From positions 26,180-33,623 of the forward strand of contig DEMY01000012.1 in NCBI GenBank assembly GCA_002359425.1: DNA of 7,444 nucleotides, in the 5' to 3' direction. This DNA comes from Clostridiales bacterium UBA2658. Its GTDB lineage: Bacteria > Bacillota > Clostridia > Oscillospirales > Oscillospiraceae. The position numbers and the translations under genes are program-made. How positions within the stretch are numbered: the stretch's first letter is position 1; every line of letters begins with the position of its first letter. The notes beneath the pieces are model-generated. The model had not been told where the DNA came from, ran no database searches, and worked only from the letters and a program-made list of their open reading frames with translations. Of this stretch, positions 1-5,893 are shown in pieces.

Positions 1-300
1 GAGGAAAAAGGTGCAGAACTCGCACTGGGAATGGACGATATCCGGCTGCCAATCGACAAGATCCTGCAAAAGCGGGCGCGCGGGTGCAAGCCGAATGCGG
101 GCGTTCGGATAAATGCGGCCCGCGTTGAAGGATCCGATGTAGGTCACGCCGTCGTGGCGGTAGGAGTGGGGGGAATGCGAAAGCGTTAGAACGCGGACCT
201 CGTGGCCCCGGCGCTCCAGCGACTGCTTTAGACTAAGGATGGATACGACAACGCCGTTTATGGTCGGTGCGTACCAGTCCGATGTAATTAGAATTTTCAA
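1..300 (-). CDS. GT4-type glycosyltransferase, N-terminal part (cut by window start)
   Basis: This is the first 100 codons of a gene that runs off the left edge. The start is TTG at 300-298, preceded on the minus strand by AGGAGGT (308-314) at a 7-base gap. The protein opens MKILITSDWYAPTINGVVVS, then continues with a helix ending in RRGHEVRVLTL, and later has DIVHSQCEF. This is the usual N-terminal Rossmann half of GT-B fold, family 4 glycosyltransferases. It has the 'D-x-Y-x-P-x-x-N-G-V' loop, the 'GH-x-V' strand and a '(I/V)H-(S/T)-Q-x-E-F' element resembling that of diacylglycerol glucosyltransferases and mannosyltransferases. Known members transfer a sugar from a nucleotide-sugar to a lipid or glycan at the cytoplasmic membrane face. 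The donor-binding C-terminal half lies outside the window, so the acceptor cannot be named. It is divergent from the next gene and has its own candidate -10 box. Confidence 0.85.
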   Translation of the reverse strand, partial: MKILITSDWYAPTINGVVVSILSLKQSLERRGHEVRVLTLSHSPHSYRHDGVTYIGSFNAGRIYPNARIRLAPARPLLQDLVDWQPDIVHSQCEFCTFFL

Positions 301-372
301 ACGCGGTACCTCCTACGGAAAACAGGAGTTTCCCTTTGTGAGTAAGACATTATGTAGGTATTGTCGTATCTA

Positions 373-378
373 ATTATA
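373..378 (-). promoter_or_regulatory. Candidate -10 box for the glycosyltransferase gene
   Basis: Read on the minus strand, the sequence is a perfect TATAAT in the context CGTATAATTAG. It would give a leader of about 65 bases before the TTG start at 300. No good -35 hexamer lies 16-18 bases upstream (the sequence there is T-rich, around 396-401), so this promoter may need an activator. The inverted repeat at 411-432 sits just upstream of it. Confidence 0.5.
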
Positions 379-410
379 CGATACCGTTTCGGAGAATAAA
401 AGGGCCCAAA

Positions 411-432
411 CAGTTTAAATTTTGTTAAACTG
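411..432. repeat. Perfect inverted repeat (8-6-8) in the divergent control region
   Basis: The arms are CAGTTTAA (411-418) and TTAAACTG (425-432), with a 6-base AT-rich centre. There is no T-tract and no GC-rich stem, so a terminator is unlikely; its size and symmetry fit a dimeric regulator's operator. It lies upstream of the minus-strand -10 box (about -50 to -70 relative to that start) and about 80 bases upstream of the plus-strand -35 box. It could therefore act on the glycosyltransferase gene, the 99-aa gene, or both. The regulator is unknown. Confidence 0.55.
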
Positions 433-511
433 GAACCATAGACAACAAAAGCACCTCGAAATGCATAAAAGCAGCAGTTTCCCCGGCAGATCAATATTTT
501 CATGGGTACCT

Positions 512-540
512 TTGAAATTGCGGGCAAAGCGGTGTATAAT
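512..540 (+). promoter_or_regulatory. Near-consensus sigma-70/sigma-A promoter for the 99-aa gene
   Basis: TTGAAA (512-517) is followed by a 17-base spacer and a perfect TATAAT (535-540). Transcription would start near 547, about 38 bases before the GTG start at 585, with AAGGAGG (571-577) in between. This is the best-formed promoter in the window and argues that the short downstream gene is real and well expressed. Confidence 0.8.
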
Positions 541-584
541 GAATTTGTAATAATAGATAATGTACGTATAAAGGAGGTATTTCA

Positions 585-884
585 GTGTACGAAATAACGA
601 CTGGTGACGCGGGCCGCTTCGAGGGCGAAAAGGCCGCGCGGCACGTGTATCGAAACGGAGTCTATGTGTTCACATTTGAACACGCTTTTTTTATTTACTA
701 CTACCATCGGGCTGCAGGCGGCGATTCTCACGTCTATGAATACATAGCGGTGAGTGCTGCCACAGGCTGCGGCCCGCACATCTGTTGCCGCGACGAACGC
801 ATCCCCGCCTCGTCCTATGATGTTCTTATCCCGGATATTTTGAAAGCCATCAGCTACACGGGCGACCGGCGCATGTCTGTGTAA
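585..884 (+). CDS. Hypothetical protein, 99 aa
   Basis: I do not recognise this protein. It is supported as a gene by its setting: a near-consensus promoter (512-540), an excellent ribosome binding site AAGGAGG (571-577) 7 bases before a GTG start, codon use like its neighbours, and a strong intrinsic terminator just after the stop. It appears to be a monocistronic unit. The first half is basic and aromatic with a short hydrophobic stretch (FFIYYYH, about residues 36-42) that is too short and polar to be a clear membrane helix. There is no signal peptide. The middle carries a Cys-rich patch, GCGPHICC (about residues 65-72), which might bind a metal, though no known motif is matched. A 123-aa reading frame lies on the opposite strand (582-953), but it runs through this gene's promoter-proximal and terminator signals and has no such support. 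Confidence 0.65.
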   Translation: MYEITTGDAGRFEGEKAARHVYRNGVYVFTFEHAFFIYYYHRAAGGDSHVYEYIAVSAATGCGPHICCRDERIPASSYDVLIPDILKAISYTGDRRMSV

Positions 885-902
885 GGGCACATCTACCCAC
901 TT

Positions 903-934
903 AAAACCCGCAGCCCTCTGGCTGCGGGTTTTTT
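903..934 (+). terminator. Strong intrinsic terminator after the 99-aa gene
   Basis: An 11-bp perfect GC-rich stem, AACCCGCAGCC (905-915) and GGCTGCGGGTT (920-930), closes a CTCT loop and runs into T6 (929-934). The A-run on the 5' side lengthens the stem by two A-T pairs. It ends transcription 20-50 bases after the stop at 884 and separates this gene from the acetyltransferase operon. Confidence 0.92.
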
Positions 935-969
935 GTGCACTTTTCCAAAGCAAACAAGTAAATCAGGGA

Positions 970-998
970 TTGAAACACCGCATCAGCCATGATAGCAT
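970..998 (+). promoter_or_regulatory. Candidate promoter for the acetyltransferase-azlCD operon
   Basis: TTGAAA (970-975), a 17-base spacer and TAGCAT (993-998) match the sigma-A consensus 5/6 and 4/6. The start would be near 1005, about 40 bases before the preferred ATG at 1046. It would place the GTG at 1013 only some 8 bases into the message, which supports the downstream start for that gene. Confidence 0.5.
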
Positions 999-1045
999 AG
1001 TATCAAATTTTTGTGCCGAACCGCCCTCTCGGGAAAGGACCTGTC

Positions 1046-1621
1046 ATGAAGTTTCGATTTGCAACGCCCGCAGACAGCCGCGCACTTTTGACCATTTACA
1101 GTCAGTACATGGACACGCCCATCACCTTTGAGTGCGTTCTGCCGTCGGAGGCGGAATTTGCGGGGCGCATCGCGGACTTTTCAGCGGAATACCCATATCT
1201 CGTCTGTGAGGACGGCGGGCGCATCATCGGTTACAGCTACGCCCATCGGCTCTTCGAGCGCGCGGCCTATCAATGGGACGCCGAGCTTTCGGTCTATCTG
1301 GATAAATGCGCAATGTCGCACGGACTTGGAACGCGCATGTACAAAATACTCATGGAAATTCTGACCTTACAAGGCGTCAAAACCGTTTACGGCATCGTAA
1401 CCGTCCCAAACGAAAAGAGTGAAAAACTGCATGAGGGTCTTGGTTTTCGCCGCCTTGGAACGCTGCAGAACACGGGCTACAAGGCCGGCTGGCACGACGT
1501 GGCCTGGTTTGAAAAGCCCCTCGAGGCCTACGACAGCGGGCCGAAGCCCATAACGCCCATCGGAAGTGTACCAAAAAAAGCGCTTGAAGCGATTCTGCGA
1601 AAATACGAGGCGGAGTCGTGA
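1046..1621 (+). CDS. GNAT N-acetyltransferase, phosphinothricin/methionine-sulfoximine type
   Basis: This 191-aa protein is predicted to move an acetyl group from acetyl-CoA to the alpha-amine of an amino acid or analogue in the cytoplasm. The family includes Pat/Bar and the MnaT (YncA) type. Visible signs are the opening MKFRFATPADSRALLTIYSQ, a 'TPITFE' element (residues 24-29), the strand-helix motif A with acetyl-CoA loop SHGLGT (91-96), and the late 'VPNEKSEKLHEGLGF' (120-134) followed by GYKAGWHDVAWFEKPL (144-159), which is very typical of this subfamily. A C-terminal tail of about 30 residues extends past the usual end. I chose ATG 1046 because AAAGGA (1034-1039) lies 6 bases upstream. 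A GTG at 1013 would add 11 residues without a good binding site. Its last codons overlap the azlC start, so the two are probably translationally coupled. The exact substrate is not shown by sequence. Confidence 0.87.
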   Translation: MKFRFATPADSRALLTIYSQYMDTPITFECVLPSEAEFAGRIADFSAEYPYLVCEDGGRIIGYSYAHRLFERAAYQWDAELSVYLDKCAMSHGLGTRMYKILMEILTLQGVKTVYGIVTVPNEKSEKLHEGLGFRRLGTLQNTGYKAGWHDVAWFEKPLEAYDSGPKPITPIGSVPKKALEAILRKYEAES

Positions 1622-2322
1622 GCGAGGTACAAAAAATGGCCCTCGCGGCGGCGTTTCCGAAAACGCTGCCGATCTTAGCGGGCTTTCTCTTTCTCGGGCT
1701 TACCTACGGCGTCTATATGAACGTGCTGGGCTTCGCATTTTGGTACCCGATGCTCATGAGCGCGGCCATCTTTGCAGGCTCCATGGAGTTCGTCGCGGGC
1801 AATCTGCTTCTGGGCGCGTTCGATCCCTTACAGGCGTTTTTGCTGACGCTTATGATCAATGCCCGGCACCTTTTCTACGGCATTTCAATGCTGGAGCCTT
1901 ACGGTAAAAGTCGTTTTCGGCCCTACCTCGTTTTCGGCATGTGCGACGAGACTTTTTCCATCAACTGCTCGGCGGAAATTCCAGCGGATGTGGACCCGAA
2001 TTGGCTCTATCTCTTTGTAACCGTTTTGAACCAGCTTTATTGGTTCACGGGCGCGACGCTTGGCGGTATCTTCGGCTCTTTCCTGCATTTTGACACGAAA
2101 GGGCTCGAATTTGTAATGACCGCGATGTTTGTCGTCATCTTCCTCGATCAGTGGGACAAGGACCACTCCCATGCGCCCGCACTTCTGGGCCTCGCTCTTT
2201 CTGCGCTGTGCCTTATTTTGTTCGGCGCGGAGCGGTTCATCATCCCGTCCATGCTCGCAATCTTGACGGTGCTCACGCTTCTGCGCGCACCGCTAGAAAT
2301 GAAAGCGAGGGCAGACGCATGA
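1618..2322 (+). CDS. azlC: AzlC-family branched-chain amino acid exporter, large subunit
   Basis: A 234-aa polytopic inner-membrane protein, typical length for AzlC. With AzlD it forms an exporter of branched-chain amino acids and analogues such as 4-azaleucine. The family hallmarks are in order: [21 protein letters not shown] (about 11-31), [12 protein letters not shown] (53-64), [11 protein letters not shown] (80-90), GMCDETFS (107-114) and [18 protein letters not shown] (162-179). The last hydrophobic segments fill 187-223. The GTG start overlaps the acetyltransferase stop by 4 bases (GTGA). An ATG at 1636 (residue 7), preceded by GCGAGG at a suitable distance, is a credible alternative start. 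The stop overlaps the azlD ATG by 4 bases. The context with a GNAT enzyme suggests a modify-and-export role, but that is inference. Confidence 0.92.
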   Translation: MSEVQKMALAAAFPKTLPILAGFLFLGLTYGVYMNVLGFAFWYPMLMSAAIFAGSMEFVAGNLLLGAFDPLQAFLLTLMINARHLFYGISMLEPYGKSRFRPYLVFGMCDETFSINCSAEIPADVDPNWLYLFVTVLNQLYWFTGATLGGIFGSFLHFDTKGLEFVMTAMFVVIFLDQWDKDHSHAPALLGLALSALCLILFGAERFIIPSMLAILTVLTLLRAPLEMKARADA

Positions 2323-2645
2323 GCACGACGCAGCAGCTTATCACAATCAGCTTTGTCGTCTTGGCGACAGTGCTCACCCGTGCGCTGCCCTTTTGGGTCT
2401 TTCCGGCAGGGAAGGAGACGCCGAAGTACGTCCGCTATCTCGGCGCCGTTCTACCCGCGGCTGTCTTCGGCATGCTTGTCATCTACTGTCTCAAAAATGT
2501 TGATATCCTGACTGGCAGTCACGGCCTTCCCGAGCTTATCTCCATCGCTGTCGTTGCCGCCCTGCACAAATGGAAGCATCAGATGCTCCTCTCCATCGCC
2601 GGCGGCACCGTGTGCTATATGTTATTGGTGCAGCTTGTATTTTAA
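2319..2645 (+). CDS. azlD: AzlD-family branched-chain amino acid exporter, small subunit
   Basis: A 108-aa membrane protein of the size expected for AzlD, the obligate partner of AzlC. Three to four hydrophobic segments are visible (about residues 7-30, 40-60, 70-83 and 88-107). The family features are the TRALPFW element (20-26), a [24 protein letters not shown] stretch (36-59) and the central [14 protein letters not shown] (70-83). The ATG overlaps the azlC stop (ATGA) and GAGGG (2307-2311) lies 7 bases upstream, so translation is coupled. The Xre-type gene follows after 11 bases and is probably co-transcribed. Confidence 0.9.
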   Translation: MSTTQQLITISFVVLATVLTRALPFWVFPAGKETPKYVRYLGAVLPAAVFGMLVIYCLKNVDILTGSHGLPELISIAVVAALHKWKHQMLLSIAGGTVCYMLLVQLVF

Positions 2646-2656
2646 AGGTGATGAAA

Positions 2657-2875
2657 ATGTCAAGATTACAGGAGCTCCGAAAGGAGCGCGGGCTGTCACA
2701 GATACAGGTGCAGCTGCTCACGGGCATTGACCAAAGCGACTATTCCAAGCTGGAGACGGGTCGGCGCAACTACACCTTTGAACAATGCCGCCGTATCGCG
2801 GAAGCGCTGGACACCAGCATGGATTATCTCGCCGGTCTGACCGAAGAGAAAAGGCCCTATCCAAGAAAAAAATAG
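2657..2875 (+). CDS. Small Xre/Cro-CI-type HTH transcriptional regulator
   Basis: A 72-aa protein that is essentially one HTH_3 domain. LQELRKERGLSQIQVQLLTG (residues 4-23) gives the first two helices, IDQSDYSKLETGRRN (24-38) the recognition helix and the conserved S-x-x-E-x-G-R-R turn, and RIAEALDTSMDYLAGLT (46-62) the closing helices with the usual 'L-x-x-S-x-D-Y-L-x-G-L' end. It has no separate ligand-binding or dimerisation domain. ATG 2657 is chosen because AGGTGA (2646-2651) sits 5 bases upstream; an ATG at 2651 is too close to any binding site. It is the last gene of the acetyltransferase-azlCD operon and lies just before the palindrome-rich region upstream of hpdB. It may control its own operon, hpdBCA, or both; the sequence does not decide. 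Confidence 0.87.
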   Translation: MSRLQELRKERGLSQIQVQLLTGIDQSDYSKLETGRRNYTFEQCRRIAEALDTSMDYLAGLTEEKRPYPRKK

Positions 2876-2894
2876 CCACTCAATCAAAAAGCCG

Positions 2895-2934
2895 AACCCG
2901 GCCGGGCCTAATGTCCCCCCGGGGTCTTTCTTTA
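2895..2934 (+). terminator. Possible GC-rich intrinsic terminator after the Xre gene
   Basis: ACCCGG (2896-2901) can pair with CCGGGGT (2919-2925) with one bulged G. GGG (2904-2906) pairs with CCC (2915-2917) inside it. The hairpin runs into CTTTCTTT (2926-2933). The imperfect stem and interrupted T-tract keep confidence moderate. It would end the operon about 20 bases after the stop at 2875. Confidence 0.5.
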
Positions 2935-2981
2935 AGCGCCGCGTTTTGTGCAAACTGCTTCAAAAGGGCGCTTCTGTTTTT
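2934..2981 (+). terminator. Second candidate terminator or attenuator hairpin upstream of hpdB
   Basis: AAGCGCC (2934-2940) pairs perfectly with GGCGCTT (2967-2973). TTTTG (2944-2948) pairs with CAAAA (2961-2965) inside it. Three bases later comes T5 (2977-2981). Directly after the first hairpin, this would act as a tandem terminator for the azlCD-Xre operon. The loop contains a degenerate copy of the GTGCAA palindrome, which may be chance. Confidence 0.5.
2948..2960. promoter_or_regulatory. Degenerate GTGCAA-type site
   Basis: The sequence matches 10 of 13 positions of the palindrome GTGCAA-A-TTGCAC that occurs intact at 2984-2996 and 3052-3064. The left half is perfect, the right half is CTGCTT instead of TTGCAC. 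It lies 36 bases upstream of the first intact copy. It also lies in the loop of the hairpin 2934-2981, so its status as a binding site is uncertain. Confidence 0.3.
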
Positions 2982-3008
2982 GTGTGCAAATTGCACAGAT
3001 TGTATAGT
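2980..3008 (+). promoter_or_regulatory. Possible upstream promoter for hpdBCA
   Basis: TTGTGT (2980-2985), a 17-base spacer and TATAGT (3003-3008) give a weak -35 (3/6) and a good -10 (5/6). The perfect palindrome copy A fills most of the spacer. The message would have a leader of about 125 bases before hpdB, carrying palindrome copy B within it. Confidence 0.35.
2981..2997. promoter_or_regulatory. Palindromic operator candidate, copy A
   Basis: The 16 bases TGTGTGCAAATTGCAC (2981-2996) recur exactly at 3049-3064. Within it TGTGCAA-A-TTGCACA (2983-2997) is a perfect 15-base palindrome. It falls between the candidate -35 (2980-2985) and -10 (3003-3008) elements of a possible promoter, a place where bound protein would normally repress. 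A further inverted relative, AGTTTGCGC (3006-3014), follows it. The binding protein is unknown; the adjacent Xre-type regulator is one candidate. Confidence 0.7.
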
Positions 3009-3048
3009 TTGCGCATTTCCTAAAAATTATTCTTCCTTTCGGTTCTTA

Positions 3049-3064
3049 TGTGTGCAAATTGCAC
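3049..3064. promoter_or_regulatory. Palindromic operator candidate, copy B
   Basis: An exact second copy of the 16-base sequence found at 2981-2996, starting 68 bases further on. The palindromic core is GTGCAA-A-TTGCAC (3052-3064). If transcription starts near 3100 from the extended -10 element at 3085-3093, the palindrome's centre lies near -42. That is the usual site of an activator overlapping the -35 region, and this promoter indeed lacks a recognisable -35 hexamer. Confidence 0.7.
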
Positions 3065-3084
3065 TAAGTTCAACATCGTTCGAA

Positions 3085-3093
3085 TGTTATGAT
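3085..3093 (+). promoter_or_regulatory. Extended -10 promoter candidate immediately upstream of hpdB
   Basis: TGTTATGAT has the TG-N extension and a 5/6 match to TATAAT. The -35 region 16-18 bases upstream is poor (TAAGTT and shifts of it), which fits an activator-dependent promoter. Transcription would start near 3100, leaving a leader of about 40 bases with AAGGAGG (3128-3134) before the ATG at 3141. Confidence 0.5.
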
Positions 3094-3140
3094 TTAGTTG
3101 CCCTTCTGGAGAACCGGAATTTTATTTAAGGAGGATAACA

Positions 3141-5831
3141 ATGGAAAACGAATCGAAAATTCAGGACATCCTGAAAAAACGTGGTCTGGACGTTACTCCG
3201 GTCGATACTTTCGCGGAGGCCGACGTTCCCGAACCGACCGACCGTTTCAAAAAGCTTCTCAGCGTCTATTATGTCATGAAGAACACCATCGACATGGAAA
3301 TTCCGTATTGGTACAACCGTGTCTGGTGGGAAAACGAGGGCGACGTGCCCGTCATCCGCCGCGCGAAGGCCTATGGCGCGGCGCTTGCGCACCACACCCC
3401 CACCATCTGGCCGGGCGAAAAGCTCGTTATGAACAAAACCAAAAACTGGCGCGGCGCTTTTCCGTTCCCGTGGGTTGACGCCTCCTTCTTTAATGCCACC
3501 GCCGAAGCCCTCATGAATGAGGTCGACGTACCTCCCGAAGCTGCGGCTGACGCCGTTTCTGTCGTTGGCGCCGGCGGCGGCAACGTCACACAGGACTTCG
3601 GAAATGTCGTTTCAATCGCCAAGAAATTTGGCCTGCGCAGAGAGGAAATCCCCTGCCTCGTCAAGGTCTCCAAGTATTGGGACAACGGCTCCGTCGAAAG
3701 CGTCAGCGACCGCTATTCAAAAGCCGTCCCCGAGTACAACAAGTGGAAGGGCTATCGGGACAGCGTTCTCATTATGTTCGACTCCTGGGCCATCCCACAG
3801 GGCCGTGAGGTCATCAACTATTACATGCCGCTTCAGTACGGCTTTGACCGCATCATCGAGCTGTGCGACGAAAAAATCGCGGAAACCCTCGGCGAAGCCG
3901 GCGACGACGGCATCCTCGGCATGAGCCGCGGTTACTACTACGTTGCCATGAAGGAAATCACCAAGGGCATGTCCCAGTGGGCCGAAAACTACGCAAAGCG
4001 CGCGAGCTATCTCGCCGGCCTTGAGAGCGACCCGACACAGAAGAAGGAATACGAAGAAATCGCCGTTGTCATGCATAACGTCGCGCACAAAAAGCCCGCT
4101 TCCTTCCGCGAAGCGCTCCAGCTCACCTTCCTGTGCCACCTCGGCGTTGTGAACGAAGACCCGCAGTCCGGCCAGTCCATCGGCCGTCTCGGTCAGGTTC
4201 TCCAGCCCTTCTATCAGAAGGACATTGAAGAGGGAAAGACGACCGACGAAGAAGTCATTGAGCTGCTCGAACTGTACCGCATCAAAATCACCTCCATTGA
4301 GTGTTTCGCCTCCTCCGGCGTCACCGGCGGCGTTCTCTCCGGAAATACCTTCAACAACCTGTCTATGGGCGGTCTCGGTTATGACGGACTGACCGCTGTC
4401 ACCCCGCTCGAGTATCTGATCGTCGAGGCCGGTATGCGCGCAAAGACCCCGCAGCCGACGCTGTCCGTCCTTTACGACGAAAAAACGCCCGAAGACTTCC
4501 TCATGAAGTGCGCCCGCGCCTGCAAGCTCGGCATGGGCTATCCGGCATGGATGAACAACCAGACCGGTATGAACTACATGCTCCGCCAGTATCACGACGA
4601 GGGCATGGACATCTACGACGCTCGCGCCTGGTGCCTCGGCGGCTGCCTTGAGTCTTCCCCCGGCTGCTTCCAGCCGCTCGATTACAACGGCAAGGTCTGG
4701 ATGATCCCCGGCGGCGCTGCCCCGACGGCGGGCACCGGCATCCACTTCACGGGTCTGCCGAAGCTGCTTGAGCTTGTGCTCACGAACGGTCTTGACAAGC
4801 GCACTGGCATTCAGGTCTTTGCGCCGCACAACCGGAAGCTCGAGAGCATGGAGGACGTCTGGGACGTCTGGATGAACTATCTGCGCGAGCTGCTCGATGT
4901 TGCAAACAAGATCAACAACATTCAGATGGACGTCTGGAGAAAGATCAATCCGCCGGTGGTCCAGTCGCTCCTCAAGGCCGACTGCTTCAAAAAGGGTCAG
5001 CACATCGGCGATTGCGGCGCCCGTTACAACGGCTCCATCAACTTCGAGTCCTGCGGCACCGTCAACTTTATAAACTCCATGGTCTCCCTCAAAAAGAACG
5101 TCTTCGACACCAAGAAGTACACGCTCGACGAAATGACGGACGCGGTACTTAACAACTTCGGCTTCAAGACCGCCTTTGAGACTGGCGTTTATTCCCCCGA
5201 CCGCCGCGAGGCGACCGACATGGCTCCGAAGTACGAAAAAATCTTCTACGACTGCGTCAACGCTCCAAAGTACGGCAACGCGGACCCCTATGCCGACAGT
5301 CTCCTGAAGGAATACGAGGACCGCATGCTGCCCGAGATGCTCCGCCTGCGCTCTTACTACGGCAAGCAGTATTACATGTGCCAGATCTCCGTTTCGACGC
5401 ACGGCCCGCAGGGCGCGATCACCCTTGCCTCGACGGACGGCCGTCTCGCCGGCACGACTTACGCCGACGCCTCCATGTCCCCGGCGCCGACCACGGATAA
5501 AAACGGCATCTACGCGGTGTTTGAGTCCGCGACCTGCTATGACCACGCCATGTGCCAGAACTCGCAAATGAACGTCAAGATCCATCCGAGCGCAGTCAAG
5601 GGCCTCAACGGCACCAAAAAGCTGCTCGATGTTATCCGCGCGTATATGCGCAAGGGCGGCTTCCACGTCCAGTTCAACATCACCTCCTCTGACACGCTCC
5701 GCAAGGCACAGCAGAAGCCAGACGATTACCGCGACCTCATGGTTCGTGTCGCCGGCTTCACGCAGTATTGGTGCGAGATCGGCAAGCCCATTCAGGACGA
5801 GGTCATCTACCGGACCGAATACGACGCCTGA
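3141..5831 (+). CDS. hpdB: 4-Hydroxyphenylacetate decarboxylase, catalytic glycyl-radical subunit
   Basis: This 896-aa enzyme decarboxylates 4-hydroxyphenylacetate to p-cresol and CO2 in the cytoplasm of strict anaerobes. The N-terminal 750 or so residues form the pyruvate formate-lyase-like barrel. The C-terminal glycyl-radical domain ends with RVAGFTQYW, with radical Gly872. The thiyl cysteine is C502 in GGCLES, with E504 two residues on. From memory, the Clostridium scatologenes/C. difficile enzyme uses F214, S344, C503, E505, H536, E637 and G873. Here the same residue types occur at F213, S343, C502, E504, H535, E636 and G872, a constant shift of -1. This favours hydroxyphenylacetate over phenylacetate or indoleacetate as substrate, as does the presence of hpdC. 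AAGGAGG (3128-3134) lies 6 bases before the ATG. It is first of an hpdB-hpdC-hpdA operon and has strongly C-ending codon use, suggesting high expression. Confidence 0.95.
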   Translation: MENESKIQDILKKRGLDVTPVDTFAEADVPEPTDRFKKLLSVYYVMKNTIDMEIPYWYNRVWWENEGDVPVIRRAKAYGAALAHHTPTIWPGEKLVMNKTKNWRGAFPFPWVDASFFNATAEALMNEVDVPPEAAADAVSVVGAGGGNVTQDFGNVVSIAKKFGLRREEIPCLVKVSKYWDNGSVESVSDRYSKAVPEYNKWKGYRDSVLIMFDSWAIPQGREVINYYMPLQYGFDRIIELCDEKIAETLGEAGDDGILGMSRGYYYVAMKEITKGMSQWAENYAKRASYLAGLESDPTQKKEYEEIAVVMHNVAHKKPASFREALQLTFLCHLGVVNEDPQSGQSIGRLGQVLQPFYQKDIEEGKTTDEEVIELLELYRIKITSIECFASSGVTGGVLSGNTFNNLSMGGLGYDGLTAVTPLEYLIVEAGMRAKTPQPTLSVLYDEKTPEDFLMKCARACKLGMGYPAWMNNQTGMNYMLRQYHDEGMDIYDARAWCLGGCLESSPGCFQPLDYNGKVWMIPGGAAPTAGTGIHFTGLPKLLELVLTNGLDKRTGIQVFAPHNRKLESMEDVWDVWMNYLRELLDVANKINNIQMDVWRKINPPVVQSLLKADCFKKGQHIGDCGARYNGSINFESCGTVNFINSMVSLKKNVFDTKKYTLDEMTDAVLNNFGFKTAFETGVYSPDRREATDMAPKYEKIFYDCVNAPKYGNADPYADSLLKEYEDRMLPEMLRLRSYYGKQYYMCQISVSTHGPQGAITLASTDGRLAGTTYADASMSPAPTTDKNGIYAVFESATCYDHAMCQNSQMNVKIHPSAVKGLNGTKKLLDVIRAYMRKGGFHVQFNITSSDTLRKAQQKPDDYRDLMVRVAGFTQYWCEIGKPIQDEVIYRTEYDA

Positions 5832-5848
5832 CCGGATGCAAGGACGGC

Positions 5849-5865
5849 TCCGTTCTCTGAACGGA
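5849..5865 (+). other. Perfect hairpin between hpdB and hpdC
   Basis: TCCGTTC (5849-5855), loop TCT and GAACGGA (5859-5865) form a 7-bp perfect stem in the 62-base gap after the hpdB stop. The following bases (CGGACAATTTTG) contain only a T4 stretch, so full termination is unlikely. It could partly attenuate transcription or protect the 3' end of the hpdB message, giving unequal amounts of the subunits. The role is inference. Confidence 0.5.
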
Positions 5866-5893
5866 CGGACAATTTTGAATGGAGGTTAACATT

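Noticed and set aside
297..527. 76-aa open frame on the minus strand with an internal MKILI like the glycosyltransferase start
   Set aside because: It covers the divergent control region, including both promoters and the inverted repeat, and its sequence matches no family. The local likeness (AGGTACC then TGAAAAT) to the glycosyltransferase start at about 287-314 is short and most likely chance.
582..953. 123-aa open frame on the minus strand opposite the 99-aa gene
   Set aside because: It begins beyond the terminator 903-934 and reads through it, has no ribosome binding site that I can see, and competes with a plus-strand gene that has a full set of signals.
2981..3064. Start of a CRISPR array (identical 16-base repeats)
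   Set aside because: Only two exact copies exist, 68 bases apart, both short and palindromic around a promoter region. There is no third regular copy and no cas gene; operator sites fit better.
3059..3140. Sigma-54 (-24/-12) promoter before hpdB, suggested by the paired palindromes resembling enhancer sites
   Set aside because: I find no TGGCAC-N5-TTGC-like element in the leader; the extended -10 TGTTATGAT is the better match.
3717..5666. 649-aa open frame on the minus strand, opposite hpdB
   Set aside because: It lies wholly inside hpdB, whose codons are strongly biased to G/C at the third position, which removes stops from the opposite frame. The product is rich in Val, Ala, Asp and His with no recognisable domain, and there is no suitable start signal.
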